Assembly (NCBI GenBank): GCA_018882635.1
Contig: VERN01000005.1
Span: forward strand, 1-37,089
DNA length: 37,089 nucleotides
Direction of reading: 5' to 3'
From: Beijerinckiaceae bacterium
GTDB taxonomy: Bacteria; Pseudomonadota; Alphaproteobacteria; Rhizobiales; Beijerinckiaceae
Shown: positions 6,896 through 14,381 of the stretch, in pieces
Layout of the letters: each line of letters opens with the position of its first letter
Numbering within the stretch: position 1 is the stretch's first letter
Notes under the pieces: model-generated
Seen by the model: only the letters and a program-made list of their open reading frames with translations
The model's database searches: none
What the model was told of the DNA's origin: nothing
Position numbers and translations under genes: made by a program

Positions 6896-8046
6896 TTCAG
6901 GCTCTCCTTAGCTGCGCCTGGGAGGCTGCCACGAATAAGGCGCTCAAGCGTTTCGAGATCTGGTTCGACAACGCCTTTCAACAAATGTGAGCTGGACGAG
7001 AGAAAGGCAACCGGCGTGCTACGCAAGGCCAAAAGACTGACCGTTGAGAGCGTCAAGCGCATCTCATTGAGTTTGGTCAGCGCCACCGCATCAATCGAAG
7101 GATAACGATCAAGCAGATCTTCGACGGCTTCGGTGCTCAGATTGGACGGGATCACGCCGCAACGGGTCAAAGGGGCCATTTCGGCAGCGTTATCGTTGAG
7201 AACATCAAGCAGATCAGACGCCTGCTCAAAATCGCTCGGCATATTGACGAAAATCGACACCTGACGACCGGTCGACCGCGCAAACTCAGTCAATGTCGCC
7301 GGACGTTCGATATCGATCACCGGCACGTCAAGAATGCGTGCAAAGCTCCGCATCTGCTCAGATGAGGCCAAACGATCATTGTCAGCATTGACGAAGGTGA
7401 TCCGCTCTTCCGGATTAGTCATACGCAAGCGTGCGGCCAATTGTGCCAACAAAGTTGTCTTTCCAGAGCCCGAAGGGCCCAGCGTGACAACAACACGCCC
7501 GCCTTCATCAGCCAAAAGAGGCTCAGGGGACTGCATGCGCTTGGCGAGGAAAGCAGCGAATTTCTGATCCGAATTCTCGCCACCGACAGCGCCTGCCTGC
7601 GCGAGGAAAACAGAAATCAGTGCCGGCGATGCACCTGCGGAGCGAAGCCCGTTCACCATCAAATCGGACGACAGCATGGATTTGATTTCAGACAGTGACT
7701 TTTCGAGATTTTCGATCCGTGGATCAACAATCGGCGCAGCAGCAGGCTTAGGCGGTTGCTTCGGCTGTTGTGTTGAGGCTTGCGCGGCCTGACGGGGCTT
7801 CGGCTGCATTGTCGCGTTGCGCTTCTGCTCGAGGAGAGCCGCGAATTCTTCTGCGCGGGTCTTGCCCGGATTGCGCATGGCTCCTGCTTCCACTTCGTTC
7901 ACCGCTTCGCCGCGGCTCGCGATGATTTCGATACCCTCGCGCACCTGCCGCGTTGAAAGAATGACCGCATCCGCGCCGAGTTCGCGCGTGACTTTGGCCA
8001 TGGCCTCGACACTGTCTTCACCGATAATTCGGACACAATGCATCAT
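6892..8046 (-). CDS. flhF: Flagellar placement protein FlhF (SRP-type GTPase, motifs degenerate)
   Basis: FlhF is an SRP-like GTPase that marks the site of flagellar assembly. The 384-residue protein has an N-terminal B domain, a Gln/Pro-rich linker (about 80-105), and an NG domain with P-loop TLGPSGSGKTTLLAQLAARL (about 188-207). Other GTPase motifs are altered: the usual DTYRxxAxEQ is NADNDRLASSEQ (220-231), the DTAGR motif is replaced by IFVNMPSD (265-272), and TKLDE is TKLNE (324-328). It may bind nucleotide without normal hydrolysis. It lies between flhA and flhG, the standard order. Confidence 0.93.
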   Translation of the reverse strand: MMHCVRIIGEDSVEAMAKVTRELGADAVILSTRQVREGIEIIASRGEAVNEVEAGAMRNPGKTRAEEFAALLEQKRNATMQPKPRQAAQASTQQPKQPPKPAAAPIVDPRIENLEKSLSEIKSMLSSDLMVNGLRSAGASPALISVFLAQAGAVGGENSDQKFAAFLAKRMQSPEPLLADEGGRVVVTLGPSGSGKTTLLAQLAARLRMTNPEERITFVNADNDRLASSEQMRSFARILDVPVIDIERPATLTEFARSTGRQVSIFVNMPSDFEQASDLLDVLNDNAAEMAPLTRCGVIPSNLSTEAVEDLLDRYPSIDAVALTKLNEMRLTLSTVSLLALRSTPVAFLSSSSHLLKGVVEPDLETLERLIRGSLPGAAKESLN

Positions 8047-8056
8047 GACACTTCAC

Positions 8057-10162
8057 TCACTGCTCGGTTGCGCCAATCACGGCGGCGACGTTGATACGTT
8101 TGGATTCAGGAATTTCACGATAGGATAGAACGAGAGCATCGGGGATCGCTTGACGCACCAACGCGGCAAGATCGCGGCGCAGGATCGGTGCGGTGACAAC
8201 CACAAGCGTCTTGCCCTGATCGGCGAAGACGCGGCTCTGTTCTTGGAACGATTCGACGAGCTTGCGACCAAGTCCCGGCTCAATCATGCCGGAATCACGG
8301 CCACCGGCGCGCGCATTCTGCACAATGATTTGCTCAAGACCCGAGTCGAGCGTGACGACATTGAGTGCTTCTTTAGGATTGGAGACACGCTGGACAATAA
8401 CAGGCGCCAAAGCAATGCGCGCTGCTTCAACCAAATCGTCAGGCTCGCGCCCCTTCGATCCGGCAAGCGCTTCGAGAATACGTTGCAGATCGGTGATCGG
8501 AATTTGATCTGACACGAGGGATTTCAGAACCTGGGTCAAGAGTGCCAGCGAAACCGTCTTTGGAACGAGGCCAGAGACCAAGTTAGGCGATGTTTTAGCA
8601 ACGTGATCGAGCAAGGCCTGCACATCATCTTGGCCCAGCAAATCACTGGCGTGACGCATCAACAATTGATTGAGATGAGTCGCGATAACGGTGGACGGAT
8701 CAACCACGGTATAGCCAGCGGCTTGTGCACGGGCGCGATCATTCTTGTCGATCCAGACTGCATCAAGGCCGAAGGTCGGATCCTTCACCTGCTCGCCCGG
8801 CAACACGACATTGCTAGAACCGCCCTGAATGGCAAGCATGCGGCCAGTGACAACTTCGTCGTCAGCAACAATCACGCCTGCAATGGTGATGCGGTAAGCA
8901 TTCGGTTGCAACGACAGATTGTCACGAATGCGCACGGCCGGAATAATAAAGCCGAGATCACGCGAAGCTTGTTTACGAATACCAGTGATACGGCCGACGA
9001 GTGCGCTCTTGCCATCATCTTCAACCAAGGGGATAAGGCCATACCCGACTTCAAGCATCAAAGGCGCGCGCATCGACACGTCTTCGATTGTGATATTCTC
9101 GTCGTTCTCTTCGGTTTCACCTTCGGCCAACGGAGCGGCCTTGGCTTCTTCGCGCTGCTCTTCAGATGCTTTGAACTTATTGCCATAATAACCGACAGCC
9201 GCGGCCACGCCGCCTGCGGTCAAGAACAGCATTGTCGGCATGCCCGGAATGATGCCGAAGAGCGCGATGATACCAGCGACCGGATACCAAGCACGACCAT
9301 TGCCGAGCTGGAGCATCAAACGATCAGTAAGATCATGCGCTGATGAATCACGTGTGACGATGATGGCGGTTGCAAGCGACAGCAACAGCGAGGGGATCTG
9401 TGCAACAAGGCCGTCACCAATTGTCAGGGTGACATAAACCTGCGCCGCTTTGCCGATAGGCATGTTGTATTTCAGCATGCCGATGATGAGGCCACCGATA
9501 ATGTTAATGCCCAGAATGAGAAGTCCGGCGATCGCGTCGCCCTTCACGAATTTTGTCGCACCATCCATCGAGCCGTAGAAATCGGATTCGCGCGATACTT
9601 CTTCGCGGCGCTTTTTGGCTTCTTCAGGCGTCAACAGGCCGGCATTCAATTCGGCGTCGATGGCCATCTGCTTACCGGGCATCGCATCGAGGGTGAAGCG
9701 CGCTGAGACTTCAGAGACGCGGCCCGTGCCTTTCACGATGACGGCTAAGTTGATGATGATCAGGATCAAGAAGACTAAGATCCCGATCACAAAATTGCCG
9801 CCGATGATGAACTCACCGAAGGACTTGATGACCTGCCCGGCGGCATCCGTGCCTTTATGACCTTCGGTGAGAACCACACGGGTCGAGGCGACGTTGAGCG
9901 ACAGGCGCAAAATGGTGGCGAAGAGCAGGATCGTCGGGAAGGACGAGAACTCGAGCGGCCGATAGGTGTTCAGGCTCACCATGAGGATGACGAGGCCGAG
10001 CACGATATTAAAAGTGAAGAAGACATCGAGCATGGTGGGCGGAACCGGCACCACCATCATCAGGATGAGCGCAATCAACGCGACCGGCATCATCAGGGCG
10101 CGTGAATTCGCCCCAAAGCCACCCTGTCGAGAAACCGCCGCCGTATCAGACACGCTCTTCAT
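8057..10162 (-). CDS. flhA: Flagellar type III export gate protein FlhA
   Basis: FlhA is the main membrane component of the flagellar export gate, forming a nonameric ring that uses the proton motive force and docks chaperone-substrate complexes. The product from the ATG at 10162 is 701 residues, the usual family length. About eight membrane segments fill the first 330 residues, starting ALMMPVALIALILMMVVPV, with the FHIPEP-family signature LRLSLNVASTRVVLTEG; the cytoplasmic domain follows. A longer frame to 10603 would run through the promoter and into the flgP region and is rejected. The gene heads a flhA-flhF-flhG-fliA operon driven by the sigma-54 site at 10250-10264. Confidence 0.97.
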   Translation of the reverse strand: MKSVSDTAAVSRQGGFGANSRALMMPVALIALILMMVVPVPPTMLDVFFTFNIVLGLVILMVSLNTYRPLEFSSFPTILLFATILRLSLNVASTRVVLTEGHKGTDAAGQVIKSFGEFIIGGNFVIGILVFLILIIINLAVIVKGTGRVSEVSARFTLDAMPGKQMAIDAELNAGLLTPEEAKKRREEVSRESDFYGSMDGATKFVKGDAIAGLLILGINIIGGLIIGMLKYNMPIGKAAQVYVTLTIGDGLVAQIPSLLLSLATAIIVTRDSSAHDLTDRLMLQLGNGRAWYPVAGIIALFGIIPGMPTMLFLTAGGVAAAVGYYGNKFKASEEQREEAKAAPLAEGETEENDENITIEDVSMRAPLMLEVGYGLIPLVEDDGKSALVGRITGIRKQASRDLGFIIPAVRIRDNLSLQPNAYRITIAGVIVADDEVVTGRMLAIQGGSSNVVLPGEQVKDPTFGLDAVWIDKNDRARAQAAGYTVVDPSTVIATHLNQLLMRHASDLLGQDDVQALLDHVAKTSPNLVSGLVPKTVSLALLTQVLKSLVSDQIPITDLQRILEALAGSKGREPDDLVEAARIALAPVIVQRVSNPKEALNVVTLDSGLEQIIVQNARAGGRDSGMIEPGLGRKLVESFQEQSRVFADQGKTLVVVTAPILRRDLAALVRQAIPDALVLSYREIPESKRINVAAVIGATEQ

Positions 10163-10249
10163 CTCCCTGTCGGAATTTCGTCGGAACCCCCTCTTGCCGT
10201 CTGTTTTTCGACGGAAAAGGGCCGGAAACCCCTGTTCGGAAAGGGCTTT

Positions 10250-10264
10250 GCAATGAGCGTGCCA
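10250..10264 (-). promoter_or_regulatory. Sigma-54 promoter of flhA-flhF-flhG-fliA
   Basis: Minus strand reads TGGCACGCTCATTGC, an exact consensus match. The predicted start is near 10238, giving a leader of about 76 bases to flhA. It is back to back with the flgP promoter at 10278-10292, so one activator-binding region could serve both operons. Confidence 0.85.
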
Positions 10265-10277
10265 GCGATTTTCGTCG

Positions 10278-10292
10278 CGGCACGGTTTTTGC
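10278..10292 (+). promoter_or_regulatory. Sigma-54 promoter of the flgP-flgT-flgA-flgM operon
   Basis: Plus strand reads CGGCACGGTTTTTGC, differing from the consensus TGGCACG-N4-TTGC only at the first base. The predicted start is about 10304. This lies downstream of the ATG at 10253, so that upstream start cannot be used from this promoter. Confidence 0.8.
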
Positions 10293-10330
10293 CAGATGGT
10301 TCGGGACGAATGTTCGAAAGGATTTTTCCC

Positions 10331-10759
10331 TTGCGTAAGTTTGGTCCCGTTCTGGCTCTTTCGCTGCTCGCGAGCGGCTGTGTCGCCGTGGGCGGCCCTG
10401 TGCCGGTCGATGCAGAGGGCAATCCCGTTCCGTTGAGAGGCACTGGTTATGCCACCATCTCGGTGCAGCCGGGTCGCTCCACCGCGCAAAAGCAAATCGT
10501 GGCGATCCGTGCCGCGAAGATCAGCGCCATGCGCGATCTGGCGGAAAAGATTTACGGTGCCCAGATCGATGCCGCCTCCTCCTCTGTGATTGGGCGGATG
10601 CAAGGCGATTATGTGCGGGCCAACATTGAGGGCATCGTGCGCGGAGCCCGGACCGTGAAGATCGGTCTGATCCGTAAGGATGTGTATGAGGTTGTCCTGG
10701 AAGTGGACCCGCAGGACGTGGCGGCGATGCGGCTTAATCCGCGCCCGACCTATCGGTGA
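10331..10759 (+). CDS. flgP: FlgP-like outer-membrane lipoprotein (LPP20 family)
   Basis: Predicted lipoprotein of 142 residues. The start chosen is TTG at 10331, with AAAGGA 8 bases upstream; it gives a compact signal peptide RKFGPVLALSLLASGC with the lipobox LASGC (Cys17). An ATG at 10310 is in frame but only about 6 bases past the predicted transcript start. The mature part has the LPP20/FlgP pattern: AAKISAMRDLAEKIYGAQID, then a RANIEGIVRGARTV segment and a VYEVVLEVD strand. In Vibrio, FlgP is an outer-membrane lipoprotein of the flagellar basal disk, encoded near flgT, flgA, flgM and flgN; the same neighbours are seen here. Confidence 0.75.
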   Translation: MRKFGPVLALSLLASGCVAVGGPVPVDAEGNPVPLRGTGYATISVQPGRSTAQKQIVAIRAAKISAMRDLAEKIYGAQIDAASSSVIGRMQGDYVRANIEGIVRGARTVKIGLIRKDVYEVVLEVDPQDVAAMRLNPRPTYR

Positions 10760-10767
10760 GGTCAGCC

Positions 10768-11865
10768 ATGAAGCGGCCCCTGCTATCGTTTTTGGTTATC
10801 GCCCTTACCCTGATTGCCGGGCCGGCTCTGGCCGGGCTTCGCGTGGTGCAAGGTGAAGGTTTCGCGCCCATTCAGGGCAAAGGCACAGCCGCCGCGCGCG
10901 AACGCGCCCTCGCTGCTGCCCTTTACGATGCTGCCAGCCGGCTCCAATCGAAGGTCCGCGGCGCCAGCCAGCTCGACATTAATGGCCGGCTTACCGAAGA
11001 AATGACGACCACGGTTGCGGCGCAATTGCGCGGCTATGAGATCATCAAGGACGGCCAGATGGGCTCGAACTGGATGATCGTCGTCGAAGCCATCGGCGAG
11101 GGTGAAAACGAAGGTTCTTGCGATCCCAACCGCCGGGTCGACCTCGATATGAGGCATGTTTCGATCCGCGTGGCTCCGGGCATTCAGGGCCATGCCAATG
11201 CGGCGATGTATGAGGGCCTGGCCCGCGGCGTCGAGGCGCTCGCCACCGGCGGCACCTATGTCGTGGCCGACCAACGTTATCTGCCGCCGCTACGTGGGGC
11301 CGAACGCAATCACGCCTCCCGGCTTGATTATGCCATGCAGGTCTCCGGCGATGTGCCGAGCCCATCGGGCTATTCGCTGTCGGGCACAATCATCGCCGAG
11401 ATTGACCGGAACGATTATTACATCGCCCAGAGCAAGGCGATTACGGTGTCTATCTCTCTGAAATTACGCGATAATTTCAATGGCGTGACAATCGCCAATA
11501 TCCAAGAGCAACAGGTCATCCCGGGCTCGACCAAGGTGTATGGCTTCCCGAGCAGCGGCTTTGACAATATGCCAAAGGTCAATCTCGCGCCCCTCTTTGA
11601 CAAGGTCGAAGGCGCGCTGAATGCGGTTCTAGCCTGTAAGCCCCTGCGGGCTGTGGTGCTCTCCCATCAGGGCAACAAGCTCGTGCTCTCGGCAGGCCTC
11701 AACAATGGCGTGAACCCGGGCGATTACTTCCTTGTGAATGGGAAAGGCCGCGAAAGCTGGCAGATCTTGAAGATCGAGGATGCATCAGCCGGCCGTGCCA
11801 TTGCCCGTCCGATCCGACCCGGCCGTCCTGTGCCGGTCAATTCTCTCGTTGAGATGCTTCTTTAG
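10768..11865 (+). CDS. flgT: FlgT-like flagellar H-ring protein
   Basis: Periplasmic protein of 365 residues with a cleavable signal peptide (KRPLLSFLVIALTLIAGPALA). It resembles Vibrio FlgT, which builds the H ring around the LP ring and helps recruit stator elements. An N-terminal domain has the pattern GKGTAAARERALAAALYDAASRL, seen in FlgT_N, a middle domain follows, and the C-terminal domain carries LVLSAGLNNGVNPGDYFLV, typical of the small beta barrel of FlgT_C. The ATG at 10768 has GAGG 6 bases upstream; a GTG at 10756 overlapping the flgP stop is an alternative. Family assignment is by pattern and context and is likely but not certain. Confidence 0.72.
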   Translation: MKRPLLSFLVIALTLIAGPALAGLRVVQGEGFAPIQGKGTAAARERALAAALYDAASRLQSKVRGASQLDINGRLTEEMTTTVAAQLRGYEIIKDGQMGSNWMIVVEAIGEGENEGSCDPNRRVDLDMRHVSIRVAPGIQGHANAAMYEGLARGVEALATGGTYVVADQRYLPPLRGAERNHASRLDYAMQVSGDVPSPSGYSLSGTIIAEIDRNDYYIAQSKAITVSISLKLRDNFNGVTIANIQEQQVIPGSTKVYGFPSSGFDNMPKVNLAPLFDKVEGALNAVLACKPLRAVVLSHQGNKLVLSAGLNNGVNPGDYFLVNGKGRESWQILKIEDASAGRAIARPIRPGRPVPVNSLVEMLL

Positions 11866-11876
11866 GATTTAACACC

Positions 11877-12587
11877 ATGAAACGTCTCTTTCTGACCCTT
11901 TTGATGGCGGTTTTAGCCGCTCCCTCCTTGGCCAACACCGATAAGTGGGGTCCGGATGATCTGCGCCGGGTGCTTGCCAATTGGCTGGAACAGCAGGGAA
12001 CGAATGTTCCTTCGATGGCTGCCATTGGGCCACTCGACCCGCGCTTGCTGATCACACCGTGCGATATGCCGGAGATTTCGGTACGGAGTTCGGCGTCCAC
12101 CTCTTACGTGTTGAAGTGCAAATCGCCGGAAAATTGGCAATATGTGCTGCGTTTAGACGGTGATCAGCGCGCTGCGACGCCTGAACAGCGGGAAAAACAG
12201 CAATTTGGCACAATCGTTGTGCCGAAAACGATGATCCCGACCGGCACCATTCTGAAAGCCGACATGCTTGAGGAACGGCCCGCCTCCGGATCCCCGCCCA
12301 TGCAAGCCTTTCGCTCGGTTTCCGAAGCGGTTGGGCTGCGCACGACCGGCAATGTGCAACCGGGCCTCGCCCTCACCATGCGGCATGTCGCTAAGGCTCC
12401 CTCTGTTCTTAAGGGCGAGATGGTGACCGTGTTGGCGGGTGGCAGCGGCTTTCAGATCGCAATGCCCGGCCGCGCTGAACAGGATGCCTATGAAGGTGAC
12501 GTCATTACCGTACGGAATCCCAGTAGCGGCAAGACCGTGACAGGACGCCTCGAACCAGGGAAAACAGTTCATGTTCGCCAATTCTGA
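11877..12587 (+). CDS. flgA: Flagellar P-ring assembly chaperone FlgA
   Basis: FlgA is a periplasmic chaperone needed for FlgI polymerisation into the P ring. The 236-residue product has a signal peptide (KRLFLTLLMAVLAAPSLA) and a C-terminal SAF-type domain: KTMIPTGTILKADMLEE, GLRTTGNVQPGLALTMRHV, VLKGEMVTVLAGGSGFQI, followed by GRLEPGKTVHVRQF at the end. Length is close to E. coli FlgA (219). It sits 11 bases after the FlgT-like gene and before flgM, an arrangement like the flgA-flgM-flgN clusters of gammaproteobacteria. Confidence 0.93.
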   Translation: MKRLFLTLLMAVLAAPSLANTDKWGPDDLRRVLANWLEQQGTNVPSMAAIGPLDPRLLITPCDMPEISVRSSASTSYVLKCKSPENWQYVLRLDGDQRAATPEQREKQQFGTIVVPKTMIPTGTILKADMLEERPASGSPPMQAFRSVSEAVGLRTTGNVQPGLALTMRHVAKAPSVLKGEMVTVLAGGSGFQIAMPGRAEQDAYEGDVITVRNPSSGKTVTGRLEPGKTVHVRQF

Positions 12588-12630
12588 GGCTGTGCAGAAC
12601 TGCTTTCTGCCGTTAAAGAAATGGAAGCTA

Positions 12631-12647
12631 GACCCGTCTTACGGGTC
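12631..12647 (+). promoter_or_regulatory. Hairpin in the flgM leader, with a possible weak sigma-28 site
   Basis: GACCCG and CGGGTC form a perfect 6-base stem around TCTTA, ending 18 bases before the flgM ATG. A TAAAGAAA element at 12614-12621 resembles a sigma-28 -35 box, but the -10 region 11 bases on (CCCGTCTT) matches the consensus poorly. The hairpin could be a processing or attenuation element separating flgA from flgM. Confidence 0.35.
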
Positions 12648-12665
12648 AGAGAAGGGAATAATCCG

Positions 12666-12962
12666 ATGATCGACGGGATTCGCCAGAACCTGACCTACCT
12701 GGATCCATCCAACCGCAAAAGCGGTAAGGCGGAAGCCGGTGGCGCGTCTGCGCCGCGCTCTTCCTCTACAGGGTCGAGCCAAGGTACAAAGCTCGTTGAA
12801 ATCAGCGCTTCCGCGCTAGACGGTGCCGCTGGTGCACCGATCGACAAATCCCGGATCGAGCAAATCCGCGACGCTATTCGCCGGAATGCTTACCCGCTGG
12901 ATTTCGGAAAGCTCGCTGAGCGCATGATCGAATCCGATTTGGGATTGTCCCCGGGGAAGTGA
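12666..12962 (+). CDS. flgM: Anti-sigma-28 factor FlgM
   Basis: FlgM binds and inhibits FliA until the hook-basal body is finished, when it is exported. The 98-residue product has a disordered, Ser/Gly-rich N-terminal half and the conserved C-terminal FliA-binding helices: IDKSRIEQIRDAIRRNAYPL then DFGKLAERMIESDLGL, the classic VxxIrxAIxxGxYxxDxxkiAexml pattern. The ATG at 12666 follows AAGGGA by about 10 bases; an upstream in-frame ATG at 12621 would place the leader hairpin inside the gene and is less likely. The next gene starts directly at its stop codon. Confidence 0.93.
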   Translation: MIDGIRQNLTYLDPSNRKSGKAEAGGASAPRSSSTGSSQGTKLVEISASALDGAAGAPIDKSRIEQIRDAIRRNAYPLDFGKLAERMIESDLGLSPGK

Positions 12963-13247
12963 ATGACGGAAGGTCCGGTTCGGGATCTCACCCAACTTCG
13001 TGACCAATTCACAACGTTGCGTAACGCACTCGCTGTCAATGATGTGGCCGCGGTGGAGGCAGCGACAGCATCGCTGCGCTCAACGCTAGAAACCTTTACA
13101 CCTGAAAACGCTTTAACGGCTGATGCGCAAGCGCTCGCGCGCGAGGTCACCGCATTAAGCGGCCAGGTCGCGGAGACATTGGCAGCGCGGCTCAACGCGT
13201 TTGATCTCGTGATCGAAGCCCTCCGGAACGAAGAAAGCACACGCTGA
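12963..13247 (+). CDS. flgN: FlgN-like export chaperone
   Basis: A 94-residue, mostly helical acidic protein immediately after flgM (no intervening base). FlgN-type chaperones protect the hook-associated proteins FlgK and FlgL before export and usually follow flgM. The sequence LTQLRDQFTTLRNALAVNDVAAVEAATASL fits the N-terminal helix hairpin of the family, but the protein is shorter than most FlgN (about 140) and sequence similarity is weak, so the assignment relies heavily on position. Confidence 0.55.
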   Translation: MTEGPVRDLTQLRDQFTTLRNALAVNDVAAVEAATASLRSTLETFTPENALTADAQALAREVTALSGQVAETLAARLNAFDLVIEALRNEESTR

Positions 13248-13666
13248 TGACGCTCTCGCTCGAACTCCTTGTCGGGCTTGTAGCCGGCATTGTTATCGCG
13301 GTCATCGGGCTTTTGATCCTCCGCAAGCGCCCGGCCTTGCCGAAAATCAAAGGTGCTAGCACGGCAGCAAATGCCGACATGCGGATTGAGCAACTCGCTA
13401 CCCGCATCGGCATGGTCGAAAAGCAAATGCAACTCACACGGACCGATCTCGAAGCGGCCATCAATCAGGCCGTGGAATCAATGCGGGCCGATGTGAAACT
13501 TATTCAGATGCAGACGCAATCTGTGCGCAGCGGCGCTGAAACTGACATTGTCGATCTTGCCGTGCGGCTGGCACGCGAAGGTGTTGAAGCCGAAGACATC
13601 GCACGGCGCACAGGCCTGCCGCAGGATCTGATCGAGTCGATCCGCGTCCTACACAAAATCAGCTAA
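13247..13666 (+). CDS. Membrane-anchored coiled-coil protein, DUF2802-like
   Basis: A 139-residue protein with one N-terminal membrane helix (about 4-24, LELLVGLVAGIVIAVIGLLIL), a central coiled-coil (about 42-90) and a C-terminal motif VDLAVRLAREGVEAEDIARRTGLPQDLIESIRVLH. That motif resembles the short helix-turn-helix-like end of DUF2802/YlxL-type proteins that occur in flagellar and chemotaxis clusters. The ATG overlaps the stop of the FlgN-like gene by one base. It ends directly against the convergent gene at 13667. Function unknown. Confidence 0.65.
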   Translation: MTLSLELLVGLVAGIVIAVIGLLILRKRPALPKIKGASTAANADMRIEQLATRIGMVEKQMQLTRTDLEAAINQAVESMRADVKLIQMQTQSVRSGAETDIVDLAVRLAREGVEAEDIARRTGLPQDLIESIRVLHKIS

Positions 13667-14368
13667 TCAGATTTGATCCATCGCCGCTTCCACCTTCGGC
13701 GGCGGGAGAGGCGCCTTGCGGGCTGCGCGATTGCGTTTTGTGGTTTCAATCTCAAGTGCCGCAGCATCACTGCTATTGGCTACCATGACATCGCCGCGCT
13801 TGGCGTAGCCCTGCTTTTCAGCCGCACTGCGTATGAGGTAAGCGCCCGAGGTCAGAACCGGGAGCGATGTGACGACATAGGTGAGGATGAAAGGCACAAG
13901 CCCCATCATCGCTGCGATGCCATAGACCAGAAAGGCGCCTGTCAACATTTGCCATAGGCGGTAGCGTGTATAGAGCATCACCGGCACAATGGACCAAAGA
14001 GGTGAAATACGTTCTGGCATTAAAAGTAAAATGCCGTCAGCTTGCGTGCCACACGAGTAATGCAGCCATTTCCCGTCATCGACGGGAACACTGACCTGAT
14101 CAAGCGCCGTGGTCGCCTCGAATGTTGCGCCTATCAAACCGTCACGCGGCTGCAATTTGAAATAGACATCGCCACGCATGATCGTGAGCCAATCTTTGGC
14201 ACCGATACTCTGCACAAGCTCAGGATCTTCTTTCAGCTCCGAGGTTTTACGCGCACCAAACGACAGAATGAGATCACCCGGGACAAGGCCGCTGCGCTCA
14301 GCCGGCGTGTAACGCAAAACGGCTGACACAAGAACGGGATCATCAAAGCTGCGCATTTCCATCGGCAT
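13667..14368 (-). CDS. PDZ-like membrane protein downstream of flhB
   Basis: A 233-residue protein with no named family that I recognise. The N-terminal 75 residues look like a PDZ domain: VLVSAVLRYTPAERSGLVPGDLILSFG is the usual carboxylate-binding loop and GDLI strand. A middle domain (about 76-120) precedes two membrane segments at about 140-160 and 162-182, then a basic, Pro-rich tail ending EAAMDQI. It lies 13 bases after the coiled-coil gene, last in the flhB-led string. No catalytic protease residues are visible. It could scaffold or regulate the export gate or another envelope structure; this is inference. Confidence 0.65.
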   Translation of the reverse strand: MPMEMRSFDDPVLVSAVLRYTPAERSGLVPGDLILSFGARKTSELKEDPELVQSIGAKDWLTIMRGDVYFKLQPRDGLIGATFEATTALDQVSVPVDDGKWLHYSCGTQADGILLLMPERISPLWSIVPVMLYTRYRLWQMLTGAFLVYGIAAMMGLVPFILTYVVTSLPVLTSGAYLIRSAAEKQGYAKRGDVMVANSSDAAALEIETTKRNRAARKAPLPPPKVEAAMDQI

Positions 14369-14381
14369 TGGTGGGTCCTGC

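Noticed and set aside
8603-9343. 246-residue plus-strand reading frame inside flhA
   Set aside because: It lies fully antisense to a well-conserved flhA coding region, has no ribosome site or family features, and is a by-product of GC-rich codon use.
10253-10330. ATG at 10253 as start of the FlgP-like gene
   Set aside because: This ATG lies inside the flhA sigma-54 site and upstream of the predicted flgP transcript start.
10163-10603. N-terminal extension of FlhA to 10603
   Set aside because: It would cross the divergent promoters and the flgP-like gene; the ATG at 10162 gives normal family length.
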